Below, piece after piece: positions 5,234 to 10,730 of a DNA stretch of 10,730 nt (positions are counted from its first letter, which is position 1; every line of letters begins with the position of its first letter). The position numbers and the translations under genes are program-made. The notes beneath the pieces were generated by a model that worked only from the letters and a program-made list of their open reading frames with translations, was not told the origin of the DNA and did not search any database. Origin of the DNA: Chthonomonadaceae bacterium (GTDB taxonomy: Bacteria; Armatimonadota; Chthonomonadetes; Chthonomonadales; Chthonomonadaceae); NCBI GenBank assembly GCA_014377395.1, contig JACMPS010000025.1, positions 1-10,730 on the forward strand, in the 5' to 3' direction.

Positions 5234-6214
5234 TTAACGCTCGCCACTTAACACTTTCTTCCTTCCCACCGCGATACACGCCACAACTCCCCCCGCGAAA
5301 AGGAAAATCATCGGGGAAAGCGGCTCGTGCAAGACCACGCCACAGATCGCCAGTGTGAAAAAGGGTTGCATCAGTTGGAGTTGACCCACGCGCCCGATCC
5401 CGCCCTTCGCCAGCCCCATTGTCCACGCCATGTAAGCCAGAAACACACTGATGCACGACACGTAAGCGAACCCGCCCCATGCCCTTGCCGACACATGAGC
5501 CGGGATCGAGACGCCATGCACGAGCAGAAGAAGAGCCACACAGGGCATCAGCGTGATCAGCATCCAGCAAATCGTCTTCCAACCCCCATAGACGCGAGAG
5601 AGAAGCGCACCCTCCGTGAACCCCGCCGCCAGCGCAATCGCCCCGAAAAGCAACACGAAGTCGGACGTGTGAAGTGAACCCCCGCCCGACAACACCGCGA
5701 ACACCAGCACGAGTAGAGAGCCGAGACCCGCACAAATCCAGAACCGCGTCGAAGGGCGTTCCCCTGCCCTCATCGCCCCCATAAGGGCAGTGGAGAGCGG
5801 CAGGATTCCGGTGACAATCGCACTGTGAGACGCGGGAACTGACTTCAACGCCCATGAGGTTGTGAGCGGGTAAACGAGAAACGCACAAAAGGAAGCATAA
5901 AAAAGGCGCACGAGGTGACGGGAAGACGGACGCACCGAAAGGGCAAATGAACCCGTGAAGAGGAGCAACAGAAGGGCAAGCACTCCCGCAACAAGGGAAC
6001 GCGCCGCCCCCACAAACACCGGATCGAGTTCCGAAACCGCAAGCCGAGTCGCAGGCAATGTTCCGCTAAACCCCACCATTCCGAAAAAGCCGAGCCACAC
6101 ACCGAGACGTTCTTGAGAGGAGGTGATAGGGGTTAGGGAGTAGGGAGTAGTTGAAGATTTGTTCTTCTTTTCTCCCTCTTCTCTTATCGGCTTTGCGGCT
6201 TTGCGTGAGGACAT
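5234..6214 (-). CDS. EamA/DMT-family transporter
   Basis: The protein has ten hydrophobic segments arranged as two five-helix EamA halves, the drug/metabolite transporter fold of the inner membrane. GFSGTLPATRLAV opens the first half, ending in SWALKSVPASHSAIVTGILPL. The second half ends in the typical VLHEPLSPMIFLFAGGVVAC. Substrates in this family are metabolites or drugs; none can be assigned. I chose ATG 6214, with GGAG 9 bases upstream (326 residues). The first 36 residues before the membrane helices are polar and are encoded by repeat DNA: the CCTCACGCAAAG word, then the TAGGGAG array read as TTPYSLTPITS. A GTG at 6100 would give 288 residues, closer to the family norm, but lacks a Shine-Dalgarno. 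The longer frame from 6328 would translate the palindromic element and is unlikely. The last codons, KVLSGER, overlap a CACTTAACACT repeat. Confidence 0.88.
   Translation of the reverse strand: MSSRKAAKPIREEGEKKNKSSTTPYSLTPITSSQERLGVWLGFFGMVGFSGTLPATRLAVSELDPVFVGAARSLVAGVLALLLLLFTGSFALSVRPSSRHLVRLFYASFCAFLVYPLTTSWALKSVPASHSAIVTGILPLSTALMGAMRAGERPSTRFWICAGLGSLLVLVFAVLSGGGSLHTSDFVLLFGAIALAAGFTEGALLSRVYGGWKTICWMLITLMPCVALLLLVHGVSIPAHVSARAWGGFAYVSCISVFLAYMAWTMGLAKGGIGRVGQLQLMQPFFTLAICGVVLHEPLSPMIFLFAGGVVACIAVGRKKVLSGER
6132..6150 (+). repeat. TAGGGAG heptamer repeat inside the EamA N-terminus
   Basis: GTTAGGGAGTAGGGAGTAG contains two perfect TAGGGAG heptamers plus TAG. Related sequence lies at 5044-5050 and inverted at 6418-6444, on the other side of the composite palindrome. 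The heptamers here are read in frame, on the minus strand, as part of the EamA N-terminal extension. Confidence 0.7.
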
Positions 6215-6261
6215 TTTTATTGGCTCCGGCTCAGAGAGTAAAGTTAAGGGTATCTGCATTG

Positions 6262-6398
6262 AGTCCACGGAGGGGGACTTCGCGTTTTTGTAGCCGGGGA
6301 ATTTATTCCCCGGGCTCTCTCCGGGCAAGAGAACAGGAAGAGGAAATCCGGAGGTTAAAACCTCCGGCTAATAGGAGCGAAGTCCACCTGCATGGACT
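6262..6398. repeat. 137-bp composite palindromic element with two matching arms
   Basis: A 22-base outer segment (6262-6283, AGTCCA...GGACTTCGC) is repeated inverted at 6377-6398 with 19 of 22 bases matching. Inside each outer segment the same order follows: an 8 to 10 base spacer, TAGC, then a strong palindrome. The left one is CCGGGGAATTTATTCCCCGG (6294-6313) and the right one is CCGGAGGTTAAAACCTCCGG (6348-6367). The two palindromes share design but not sequence. The centre (6314-6347) is purine-rich with CTCT/AGAG. It encodes no protein and lacks target-site duplications that I can see. It behaves like a paired REP/BIME or a MITE-like element, between the EamA start and the cyclase stop. 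Confidence 0.8.
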
Positions 6399-6417
6399 GA
6401 GAAGTCCGATTGCATTT

Positions 6418-6444
6418 CCTAATCCCTACTCCCTACTACCTAAT
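6418..6444 (+). repeat. inverted TAGGGAG-family repeat at the cyclase stop
   Basis: CTAATCCCTACTCCCTACTA and flanking bases form the inverse of the TAGGGAG/GGAGTAG repeat at 6132-6150. The cyclase stop codon (TAG, minus strand, 6442-6440) lies within it. The pair places TAGGGAG repeats in opposite orientation on both sides of the composite palindrome. Confidence 0.65.
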
Positions 6445-7468
6445 CTCCGCTCCCCCCCATTATGGCATAGTGTTGGCTTCGATTGCGCCCGTTTCGCTTT
6501 ACGGCGTACAGGGCTTCGTCGGCTTCGGTAATCAGGGCTTGAGGGCTTTCCGTATTCATGTGAAGCGTCGTCACTCCGAAAGAAGCGGTGACGGGGCGCA
6601 ACGTCCACGCGGCTTCCTCAATTGCTTTGCGGATGCGCTCTGCCGCCCTCAAGGCTCCTTCGCTATCGGTTTCGGGCAGAATAACGACAAACTCCTCGCC
6701 TCCATAACGTGCCACAAGGTCACAATCACGAGTCACGCTTTTCAAGATTCGCGACACCGATTTCAGCACTTTATCGCCTTCCGGGTGTCCAAACGAGTCA
6801 TTATATTGCTTGAAATGATCCACGTCCAACAAAATCAGGGAAAGCGAAGGATGATACCGCTCGACCCGATGAAATTCCTCCGAGAGTCGCTCCTGAAAGG
6901 TTCGATGATTTTTCAATCCGGTCAAGCCGTCCGTCGTTGCAAGTGCCTTTAGTTCCAGTTGTTGCGCTTCCAAAAGGGTGTTCTGCTCATTGATGAACCT
7001 CAGGTGCTCCTCCAGTTGTGCATTGGCTCGGTTCAATGCTTCTTCGGTCTGAATGCGCTCGGTGATGTCCTGCACCGTCCCGATCATTCGAAATCCGTCT
7101 TTCCCGGTTCCGCCCTTCACCCGCCGCCCTCGCACATGAACCCACCGTTCCTGTCCGTTTTGTTGGATTAAGGGAAGGTCAATATCGAGAGGAGTTCCGC
7201 AAACAACCGTCTCGTGAAGCCGGGTGTTATGCGCCTCCAGATAATCGGGGTGATACCGGGCAATGATTTGTTCGGCAGAGGGGGCGTGTTCCGAAAAAGG
7301 GAAGTCGAAGATACAAAACATCTGAGGCGACCAGTGAACCTTCCCCGAAGCGAGATCGAGCGACCACGAGCCGATATGAGCAATCGCCTGCGCCTCTTCC
7401 AGTCGCTCGCTTCCGTCTTTGATGAGTTGTTCCGCCCGCTTTCGCTTTGTCAGATCGTGCCAGACCAC
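6440..7468 (-). CDS. C-terminal half of split sensor: PAS plus GGDEF diguanylate cyclase
   Basis: The longest open part downstream of the in-frame TAG starts at a GTG (7468) with no Shine-Dalgarno, so independent translation is doubtful. Residues 1-20 finish the first PAS domain (VWHDLTKRKRAEQL). Residues 28-140 are a second PAS domain (AHIGSWSLDLASGKVHWSPQ ... ITERIQTEEAL), 145-178 a coiled coil, and 179-342 a GGDEF domain. The cyclase motif is GGEEF (256-260), a catalytically competent variant that makes c-di-GMP from two GTP. The RxxD inhibitory site (RDCD, 247-250) sits at its usual place upstream, implying product inhibition. DVDHFKQYND and HPEGD are also conserved. The same frame continues without a break up to the TAG at 7553, so these residues originally belonged to one protein with the upstream half. 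Real stop: TAG at 6442-6440. Confidence 0.85.
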   Translation of the reverse strand: MVWHDLTKRKRAEQLIKDGSERLEEAQAIAHIGSWSLDLASGKVHWSPQMFCIFDFPFSEHAPSAEQIIARYHPDYLEAHNTRLHETVVCGTPLDIDLPLIQQNGQERWVHVRGRRVKGGTGKDGFRMIGTVQDITERIQTEEALNRANAQLEEHLRFINEQNTLLEAQQLELKALATTDGLTGLKNHRTFQERLSEEFHRVERYHPSLSLILLDVDHFKQYNDSFGHPEGDKVLKSVSRILKSVTRDCDLVARYGGEEFVVILPETDSEGALRAAERIRKAIEEAAWTLRPVTASFGVTTLHMNTESPQALITEADEALYAVKRNGRNRSQHYAIMGGSGD

Positions 7469-7552
7469 GAGAAGCGTTTTGATGCCCTGTAGCGTTATCG
7501 GAGTAAGCGTGACCTCAACGGGAAAATCGGTGCCGTCCTTTTTTCGGTGTGT

Positions 7553-7555
7553 CTA
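7553..7555 (-). other. in-frame TAG splitting the sensor-cyclase gene
   Basis: Read on the minus strand, the frame runs HEKGYHRFE-TAG-THRKKDGTDFPVEV... and stays open for 28 more codons to the next listed start and on to the GGDEF domain. PAS domains of this type usually read HRFEWxHRRxDGxxFPVEV, so TAG stands where Trp (TGG) is expected. One G-to-A change in the middle base explains it. The exported Ig-like gene and this same cyclase both end in TAG, which argues against recoding of TAG in this genome. Confidence 0.85.
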
Positions 7556-8317
7556 CTCAAAGCGATGATAGCCTTTCTCGTGGGCGATCTTGTCCATTTC
7601 GATACACTTCTCAAGAGAAGCTCTTCCGTCCGGCTGAAATTCAGGTGAAAGCACCGCAGGGTGAAGGGAAAGCATTTCCTCTTTGCTGTCACACCCCATG
7701 AGTCTTACGGTTGCCTCGTTGCAGTCGATCATTCCGGCACTTCCCAAAAGCAAATGCGCATCCGAAGAGTAATCGAACAGCACCCGAAACCGATCCTCGG
7801 TTGCCCTTTTCGCGAGTTCCTGTTGGCTCGCTCGACGCAAAACCAGTGTGCTTGCACTCATAAAAAGACCGATCCCCACCACCCCGCCTACAAACAGGAA
7901 AACCGCCCTGCCATTGCCGCTTTGTACCTCTCCTTGAACCCGCTCGACAAAGTGATCGTAGAGGAGGCACATTCGCCGCGAAGTCTCCCAATGGAGTGTG
8001 TTCGTTTCCGCTTCCGCCTTAAAGCGTCTCCATTGAGAATCGGTTTCCCGCATCGCTTCGGGATACTTCGCGGCAAGATCGGCACGAACTCCCTTTATCT
8101 GATCCATTTTCGCTTTCGTGAATGCCTGTGGGAGATTGCGTTGCGCTCCATAAATCCAGAGCGAAAGATAGCGCAAACTTCCCGCCCGGTTAATTTCGGA
8201 CGCATGACGTTGCGCGTTGTCCTCCGTAGAAACCGCATAGAGAAGTAGCCCGACCGGGAACAGTGCCAGAACGAGCATGAGCCGCAACAGTGATTTGTGG
8301 GAAAGCAGGTTTTTCAT
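7553..8317 (-). CDS. N-terminal half of split sensor: membrane input domain plus start of PAS
   Basis: This part holds two membrane helices (about 11-29 and 138-160) enclosing a mostly helical periplasmic domain of about 108 residues. That domain carries INRAGSLRYLSLW (42-54), which resembles the P-box of NarX/NarQ and PilJ-type sensors (INxAGSLRMxSxR). The first Arg is kept; the second Arg of nitrate sensors is not evident. After the second helix come a short linker and a PAS domain from 174 (FRVLFDYSSDAHLLL, VLSPEFQPDGR) cut off at residue 254 by TAG. Alone it would be a membrane protein with an incomplete PAS domain and no output. Together with the downstream half it would be a 625-residue sensor cyclase. 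No clear Shine-Dalgarno precedes the ATG. Confidence 0.85.
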   Translation of the reverse strand: MKNLLSHKSLLRLMLVLALFPVGLLLYAVSTEDNAQRHASEINRAGSLRYLSLWIYGAQRNLPQAFTKAKMDQIKGVRADLAAKYPEAMRETDSQWRRFKAEAETNTLHWETSRRMCLLYDHFVERVQGEVQSGNGRAVFLFVGGVVGIGLFMSASTLVLRRASQQELAKRATEDRFRVLFDYSSDAHLLLGSAGMIDCNEATVRLMGCDSKEEMLSLHPAVLSPEFQPDGRASLEKCIEMDKIAHEKGYHRFE

Positions 8318-8563
8318 AAGATAAAATTGAAAGGAGAAGAAAGTGTTGAGTGAGAGTCTGTCTTCTCTTGAGTGTTAATGTTGAAATCCATCGTTTCCCT
8401 CGCCCTGCGTCAACATCAACATCAATGCGTTAGGGGGAGGAAGTGTTGAGTGATAAGTGTTGAGATAAAGATTTGCTCTCTTTCGCCCCACCTCAATCTT
8501 TCACAATCCCCTTCTCAACACTTAACACTTGTATTTCTCCTCTAAAAGAAACAGTACAAACTG
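8318..8563. other. divergent intergenic region rich in AAGTGTTGAG repeats
   Basis: No gene is seen. AAGTGTTGAG occurs at 8341-8350, 8441-8450 and 8455-8464, and inverted as CTCAACACTT at 8514-8523, followed by AACACTT. AAAGATT (8467-8473) pairs with AATCTTT (8495-8501), nested inside 8455-8464 with 8514-8523, so a long imperfect hairpin can form. CCTGCGTCAACA (8404-8415) repeats 1317-1328 and continues as CAACAT-type triplets. Both flanking genes start here, yet I could not find a convincing -35/-10 pair for either. Confidence 0.5.
8441..8530. repeat. inverted AAGTGTTGAG repeats forming a nested hairpin
   Basis: Two direct copies of AAGTGTTGAG (8441-8450 and 8455-8464) face one inverted copy (8514-8523). 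Either can pair with it, giving two alternative 10-bp stems. An inner 7-bp stem (8467-8473 with 8495-8501) stabilises the second choice. It lies 34 bases upstream of the hydrolase start. Confidence 0.6.
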
Positions 8564-9655
8564 ATGAATGAACAAAATCGTGAACCTGATAACGCTCTAA
8601 CCTCGTTTCGCTGGAACTCCCGCGAGTACATCGAGACGCGCCTGAGCGAACAAAAGCCGGAACCCATTTTCGTTTCCGAAGACCCGACACAGCAGAAACA
8701 ACAACAGGAGAAGTTGCGCGAACAACTCCAGGACTTGCTCGTACTGCCCTCACAGAGCGAGAGGTTGCTCTCTTTGCAAGTGCTGTCTATAGAAGACTTC
8801 CCTCATTATCGGCGAGAATTCGTAACTTTTGAGAGTAGGGAGGGCGTCACCGTCTGCGGCTTTTTCCTGCTTCCTTCCTCTCATGGCAAAGACAATAAAA
8901 GCGCACCCCTTTCCGCCGTTCTCTGTTTGCCGGGACACGGGCGCGGCGTTGATCCGATTATGGGAATACTGCCCGATGGGTCTCAGCGTGAATGGGGACA
9001 ATGGGACGAATACGCCAACGATTATGCCCTCCAGTGCGTGAAGGAGGGCTACGCGGTGTTTGCCCTTGAACAAATCAGTTTCGGGCGGCGGCGAGATGCA
9101 CAGGCGCAGGCTTCCGGCAATCCCGACCTCTCCAGTTGCACCCGCGATGCAATGGCGGCTCTCATGCTCGGCGAAACGCTACCGGGCTGGCGCGTGTGGG
9201 ACGCAATGAAGGCGATTGACTATCTGCTGAGCCGTCCCGAAGTAGACCCTGAAAAGATTGCTGTACTCGGTATCTCAGGTGGGGGAACGATTACCCTGCT
9301 AACCTCGTGTTTAGACACAAGGGTGAGTGCCTGCGTGGTCAGCGGCTACTTCAACACGTTCCGCGATTCCATTCTTGCCGTAGATCATTGTGTGGACAAT
9401 TACGTCCCGAACATCTTATCGCTTTGTGAGATGCCCGAACTCGCAGGGCTTCTGGCTCCTCGATTATTCTTTGCGGAAAGTGGAGCGCAAGACCCGATCT
9501 TCCCCTTAGCGGGCTTCGAGAGAGCAATCACACGCGCCCATGAGATTTATTCGCTTTTCGGGGCAAAAGACAATTTTGGCTTTGAGGTTTTCACGGGAGG
9601 ACACGTCTTCAATGGTGAGGGCGCGTTCTCATTTCTAAAAGAGAAATGGCGGTAA
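8564..9655 (+). CDS. alpha/beta hydrolase (dienelactone hydrolase/acetyl xylan esterase-like)
   Basis: The 363-residue protein has a complete serine-hydrolase triad in order: nucleophile Ser238 in GISGG (236-240, strand-elbow after KIAVL), acid Asp310 in SGAQDPIFP and His347 in GGHVF. CLPGHGRG (121-128) supplies the oxyanion-hole HG motif. An N-terminal 75-residue extension rich in Gln and Glu precedes the fold, and VKEGYAVFALEQISFGRR is the usual strand and loop of the large Abhydrolase_7/acetyl-xylan-esterase-like group. No signal peptide is present, so it is probably cytoplasmic. The substrate, likely an ester, is unknown. No strong Shine-Dalgarno precedes the ATG, and upstream sequence is repeat-derived. 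The next gene starts 6 bases after the stop, indicating one transcript. Confidence 0.9.
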   Translation: MNEQNREPDNALTSFRWNSREYIETRLSEQKPEPIFVSEDPTQQKQQQEKLREQLQDLLVLPSQSERLLSLQVLSIEDFPHYRREFVTFESREGVTVCGFFLLPSSHGKDNKSAPLSAVLCLPGHGRGVDPIMGILPDGSQREWGQWDEYANDYALQCVKEGYAVFALEQISFGRRRDAQAQASGNPDLSSCTRDAMAALMLGETLPGWRVWDAMKAIDYLLSRPEVDPEKIAVLGISGGGTITLLTSCLDTRVSACVVSGYFNTFRDSILAVDHCVDNYVPNILSLCEMPELAGLLAPRLFFAESGAQDPIFPLAGFERAITRAHEIYSLFGAKDNFGFEVFTGGHVFNGEGAFSFLKEKWR

Positions 9656-9661
9656 GAGGAA

Positions 9662-10123
9662 ATGGCGGAGTGGGCGTCGAATGGAGTGTATGTGCGTTCA
9701 CCGGACGGTGACTTATCGAAGTCGCTTGTGCTGGAGTTCAACGCCTTTCTCAAGTGGATTGCCGAAGGCAGGATAGACGCAGACTCAACCGTGCTTTCCC
9801 GCGTCTACACAAACGGAGAACGAAAACGAGCGGGCGACTTAAAACTTTTTCAGCGTATTCTTTCCGGTGAAATCCACACCGAAACCCTCCTTTTCGTTGA
9901 AGAGGACGGCGTGACCTCGCGAGGACGAGACGCGGAAGCGTTTCGCAAATCCATTGAAGGAGAATCTGCGGAAGAGGCGGAGAGTTTCGACGCAAAGACT
10001 CTGCTCCGTGCGGCTTCCGCCACCGGAGTCCTTGCAGGGGAATTGCTTCGTGCAGGTCATGCCGTCTCGATCACTTCGCCTTCCGAATTGTTGCGCGTTC
10101 CTGAAATTCCGAAGGCGGAGTAA
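9662..10123 (+). CDS. hypothetical protein with GYF_2-like N-terminus
   Basis: I do not recognise a firm family. The 153-residue protein is soluble and acidic, without signal or membrane segments. Residues about 8-70 (GVYVRSPDG, FNAFLKWIAEGRIDADSTVL, RAGDLKLFQRILSG) have the spacing of GYF_2-type domains, with an aromatic-rich start, W-x-x-x-G-x-I-x-x-D-S-x-V, then a basic turn and a helix. This is suggestive only. Residues 90-140 are charged then Ala/Leu-rich (AKTLLRAASATGVLAGELLR), likely helical. GAGG lies just before the ATG and the gap to the hydrolase is 6 bases, so the two genes are probably co-transcribed and translationally coupled. The partner role with the hydrolase is unknown. Confidence 0.7.
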   Translation: MAEWASNGVYVRSPDGDLSKSLVLEFNAFLKWIAEGRIDADSTVLSRVYTNGERKRAGDLKLFQRILSGEIHTETLLFVEEDGVTSRGRDAEAFRKSIEGESAEEAESFDAKTLLRAASATGVLAGELLRAGHAVSITSPSELLRVPEIPKAE

Positions 10124-10189
10124 CGGGATTAACCACCCACTCCGTTAGAGACACAGAGGCACAGAGAAGAAATACGGAAGAGTTTTATC

Positions 10190-10219
10190 CACAGATTAAC
10201 ACCGATTGACACCGATTAA
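10190..10219 (+). repeat. three tandem decamers CACMGATTRA
   Basis: CACAGATTAA, CACCGATTGA and CACCGATTAA are contiguous and differ at two positions. They follow TTTATC. Very similar CACAGATTA-type strings are scattered between genes in several bacterial phyla (recalled from general experience, not searched). Confidence 0.75.
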
Positions 10220-10290
10220 AATTCAAGGAAATTAATGAGTGTCAACAGTTGATAACGAAGTTGAAGAGTGCAGAGCGTCTGTATTGCCTC

Positions 10291-10330
10291 CCCTCTCCCT
10301 GATGAGCCTAAGCGAATGGCAGGGAGAGGG
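10291..10330. repeat. CCCTCTCCCTG/CAGGGAGAGGG hairpin
   Basis: An 11-bp perfect stem, CCCTCTCCCTG (10291-10301) and CAGGGAGAGGG (10320-10330), encloses an 18-base loop. It is 168 bases past the stop of the hypothetical gene and lacks a T-tract on the plus strand (TGAGTGG follows). It fits a dispersed palindromic repeat better than a terminator. Confidence 0.7.
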
Positions 10331-10375
10331 TGAGTGGACAAGATTAGGGTGAGGGCAAACGGAGAAAATCTCCAC

Positions 10376-10391
10376 CTCAACACTTAACACT
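10376..10391 (-). repeat. dispersed AGTGTTAAGTGTTGAG word, inverted copy
   Basis: CTCAACACTTAACACT is identical to 8514-8529 and is the inverse of 3500-3515 with one difference. It lies 48 bases upstream of the HAF-repeat gene start. Confidence 0.65.
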
Positions 10392-10439
10392 GATTGACAA
10401 ACACAGTCCACTTTTACGGACTCAGAAAAGAGGGTTTCC

Positions 10440-10730
10440 ATGAAGAAGGTAACACGTTGGCGGTCTTTGCTGAAACGGTACGGTGCGTGGGCAGTCCCGT
10501 TTGTGGCGGTGGGAGTGGGGGCGGAAGCGATCAATCGTCGTCCTCGCCTGAAACTATTGCTGGCGGGAGCGGGTGTCTGCGGCTTGGTGACACTGTGGCA
10601 AACTCAAATGCCGCAAGTCCTCTCAAACGGCTATCTGCCCCGTCCGCAAATGACAGGCGTACCGAGCAAACCGGAAGAGAGCGGCACTTACAAGATTGTT
10701 GACATCGGCACTCTCGGTGGTGAAAACGCA
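10440..10730 (+). CDS. HAF-repeat envelope protein, N-terminal part (runs off window)
   Basis: An ATG with GAGGG about 6 bases upstream opens a frame of 97 codons to the window end. A basic start (KKVTRWRSLLKR) precedes two hydrophobic stretches, about 15-28 and 39-53, separated by NRRPRLK; they could be two membrane helices or a signal plus anchor. A polar linker leads to TYKIVDIGTLGGENA (83-97). That is the hallmark of the HAF family of extracellular repeats (YxVxDLGTLGGxxSxA), so more repeats should follow beyond the window. Such proteins are predicted extracellular beta-repeat proteins of unknown function. The protein probably faces the periplasm or surface. The overlapping frame starting at 10394 is a shadow. 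Confidence 0.75.
   Translation, partial: MKKVTRWRSLLKRYGAWAVPFVAVGVGAEAINRRPRLKLLLAGAGVCGLVTLWQTQMPQVLSNGYLPRPQMTGVPSKPEESGTYKIVDIGTLGGENA

Larger units (their letters stand above)
10124..10439. other. intergenic region packed with unrelated short repeats
   Basis: No gene is supported. From left to right: CACAGAGG/CACAGAGA (10152-10167), three CACMGATTRA decamers (10190-10219), the CCCTCTCCCTG hairpin (10291-10330), CTCAACACTTAACACT (10376-10391), an isolated TTGACA (10394-10399) without a well-spaced -10, and an AGTCC/GGACT hairpin (10406-10422) just upstream of the next gene. GAGGG precedes the ATG at 10440. Confidence 0.55.

Noticed and set aside
4654..5247. Long minus-strand frames opposite the exported Ig-like gene
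   Set aside because: They are shadows of the Pro/Glu/Lys repeat: the 12-base period keeps the antisense frames free of stops. The products are low-complexity Phe/Ser/Gly or Arg/Leu-rich strings.
6262..6398. Insertion sequence or transposon end
   Set aside because: No transposase frame and no clear target-site duplication. The internal structure fits a paired palindromic repeat better.
7553..7555. TAG reassigned to an amino acid genome-wide
   Set aside because: TAG also ends the exported Ig-like gene (5030-5032) and the cyclase itself (6440-6442), each followed by noncoding repeat DNA.
10394..10702. 102-codon frame overlapping the HAF gene start
   Set aside because: Its product becomes a Gly/Ser-rich string, it lacks a Shine-Dalgarno, and the frame from 10440 shows a membrane segment and the HAF motif.

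Overview
This window looks like a chromosomal segment from a free-living diderm bacterium, most likely of the Armatimonadota or a nearby phylum. That assignment is an inference. It rests mainly on the prepilin-like protein at the left, which has an AFTLIELLVVI N-terminus, a YAQDYDE motif and an H-x9-DG signature. That architecture is massively expanded in Armatimonadota, Planctomycetota and relatives. There are no rRNA, tRNA or CRISPR loci and no recognisable transposase.

Layout: 1-314 is a gene-poor edge with hairpins. On the minus strand lie a type II pseudopilin-like protein (315-1190) and a Tat-type metallophosphoesterase (1403-2347). A divergent promoter region then leads to a YchF-like P-loop NTPase with a degraded G3 motif (2390-3493, +), followed by a small antitoxin-like gene that appears frameshifted (3532-3727, +). 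Next comes a sigma70-like promoter whose predicted transcript begins with 11 tandem copies of a heptamer, leading into an exported Ig-like protein with a Pro/Glu/Lys repeat tail (3959-5032, +). An EamA transporter (5234-6214) and a membrane PAS-PAS-GGDEF diguanylate cyclase (6440-8317) follow on the minus strand. The cyclase is split by one in-frame TAG at 7553-7555. On the plus strand, an alpha/beta hydrolase (8564-9655) and a GYF-like hypothetical protein (9662-10123) form a two-gene unit. The start of an envelope-anchored HAF-repeat protein (10440-10730) runs off the right edge.

The genes do not form one pathway. Several act in or at the envelope (pseudopilin, Tat phosphoesterase, exported Ig-like protein, transporter, membrane sensor, HAF protein). 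The cyclase would link a periplasmic signal to c-di-GMP if it is still made whole.

The most unusual aspect is the intergenic DNA. Nearly every gap is a mosaic of short repeat families: heptamers CACTYAA and TAGGGAG, CGCAAAG-type and CACAGAG-type units, a CACMGATTRA decamer, the word CTGCGTCAACA, and CCGGGGAA-type palindromes. One 137-bp composite palindrome has two arms with the same internal order of parts. Repeat modules also abut or enter gene ends, such as the EamA N-terminus.
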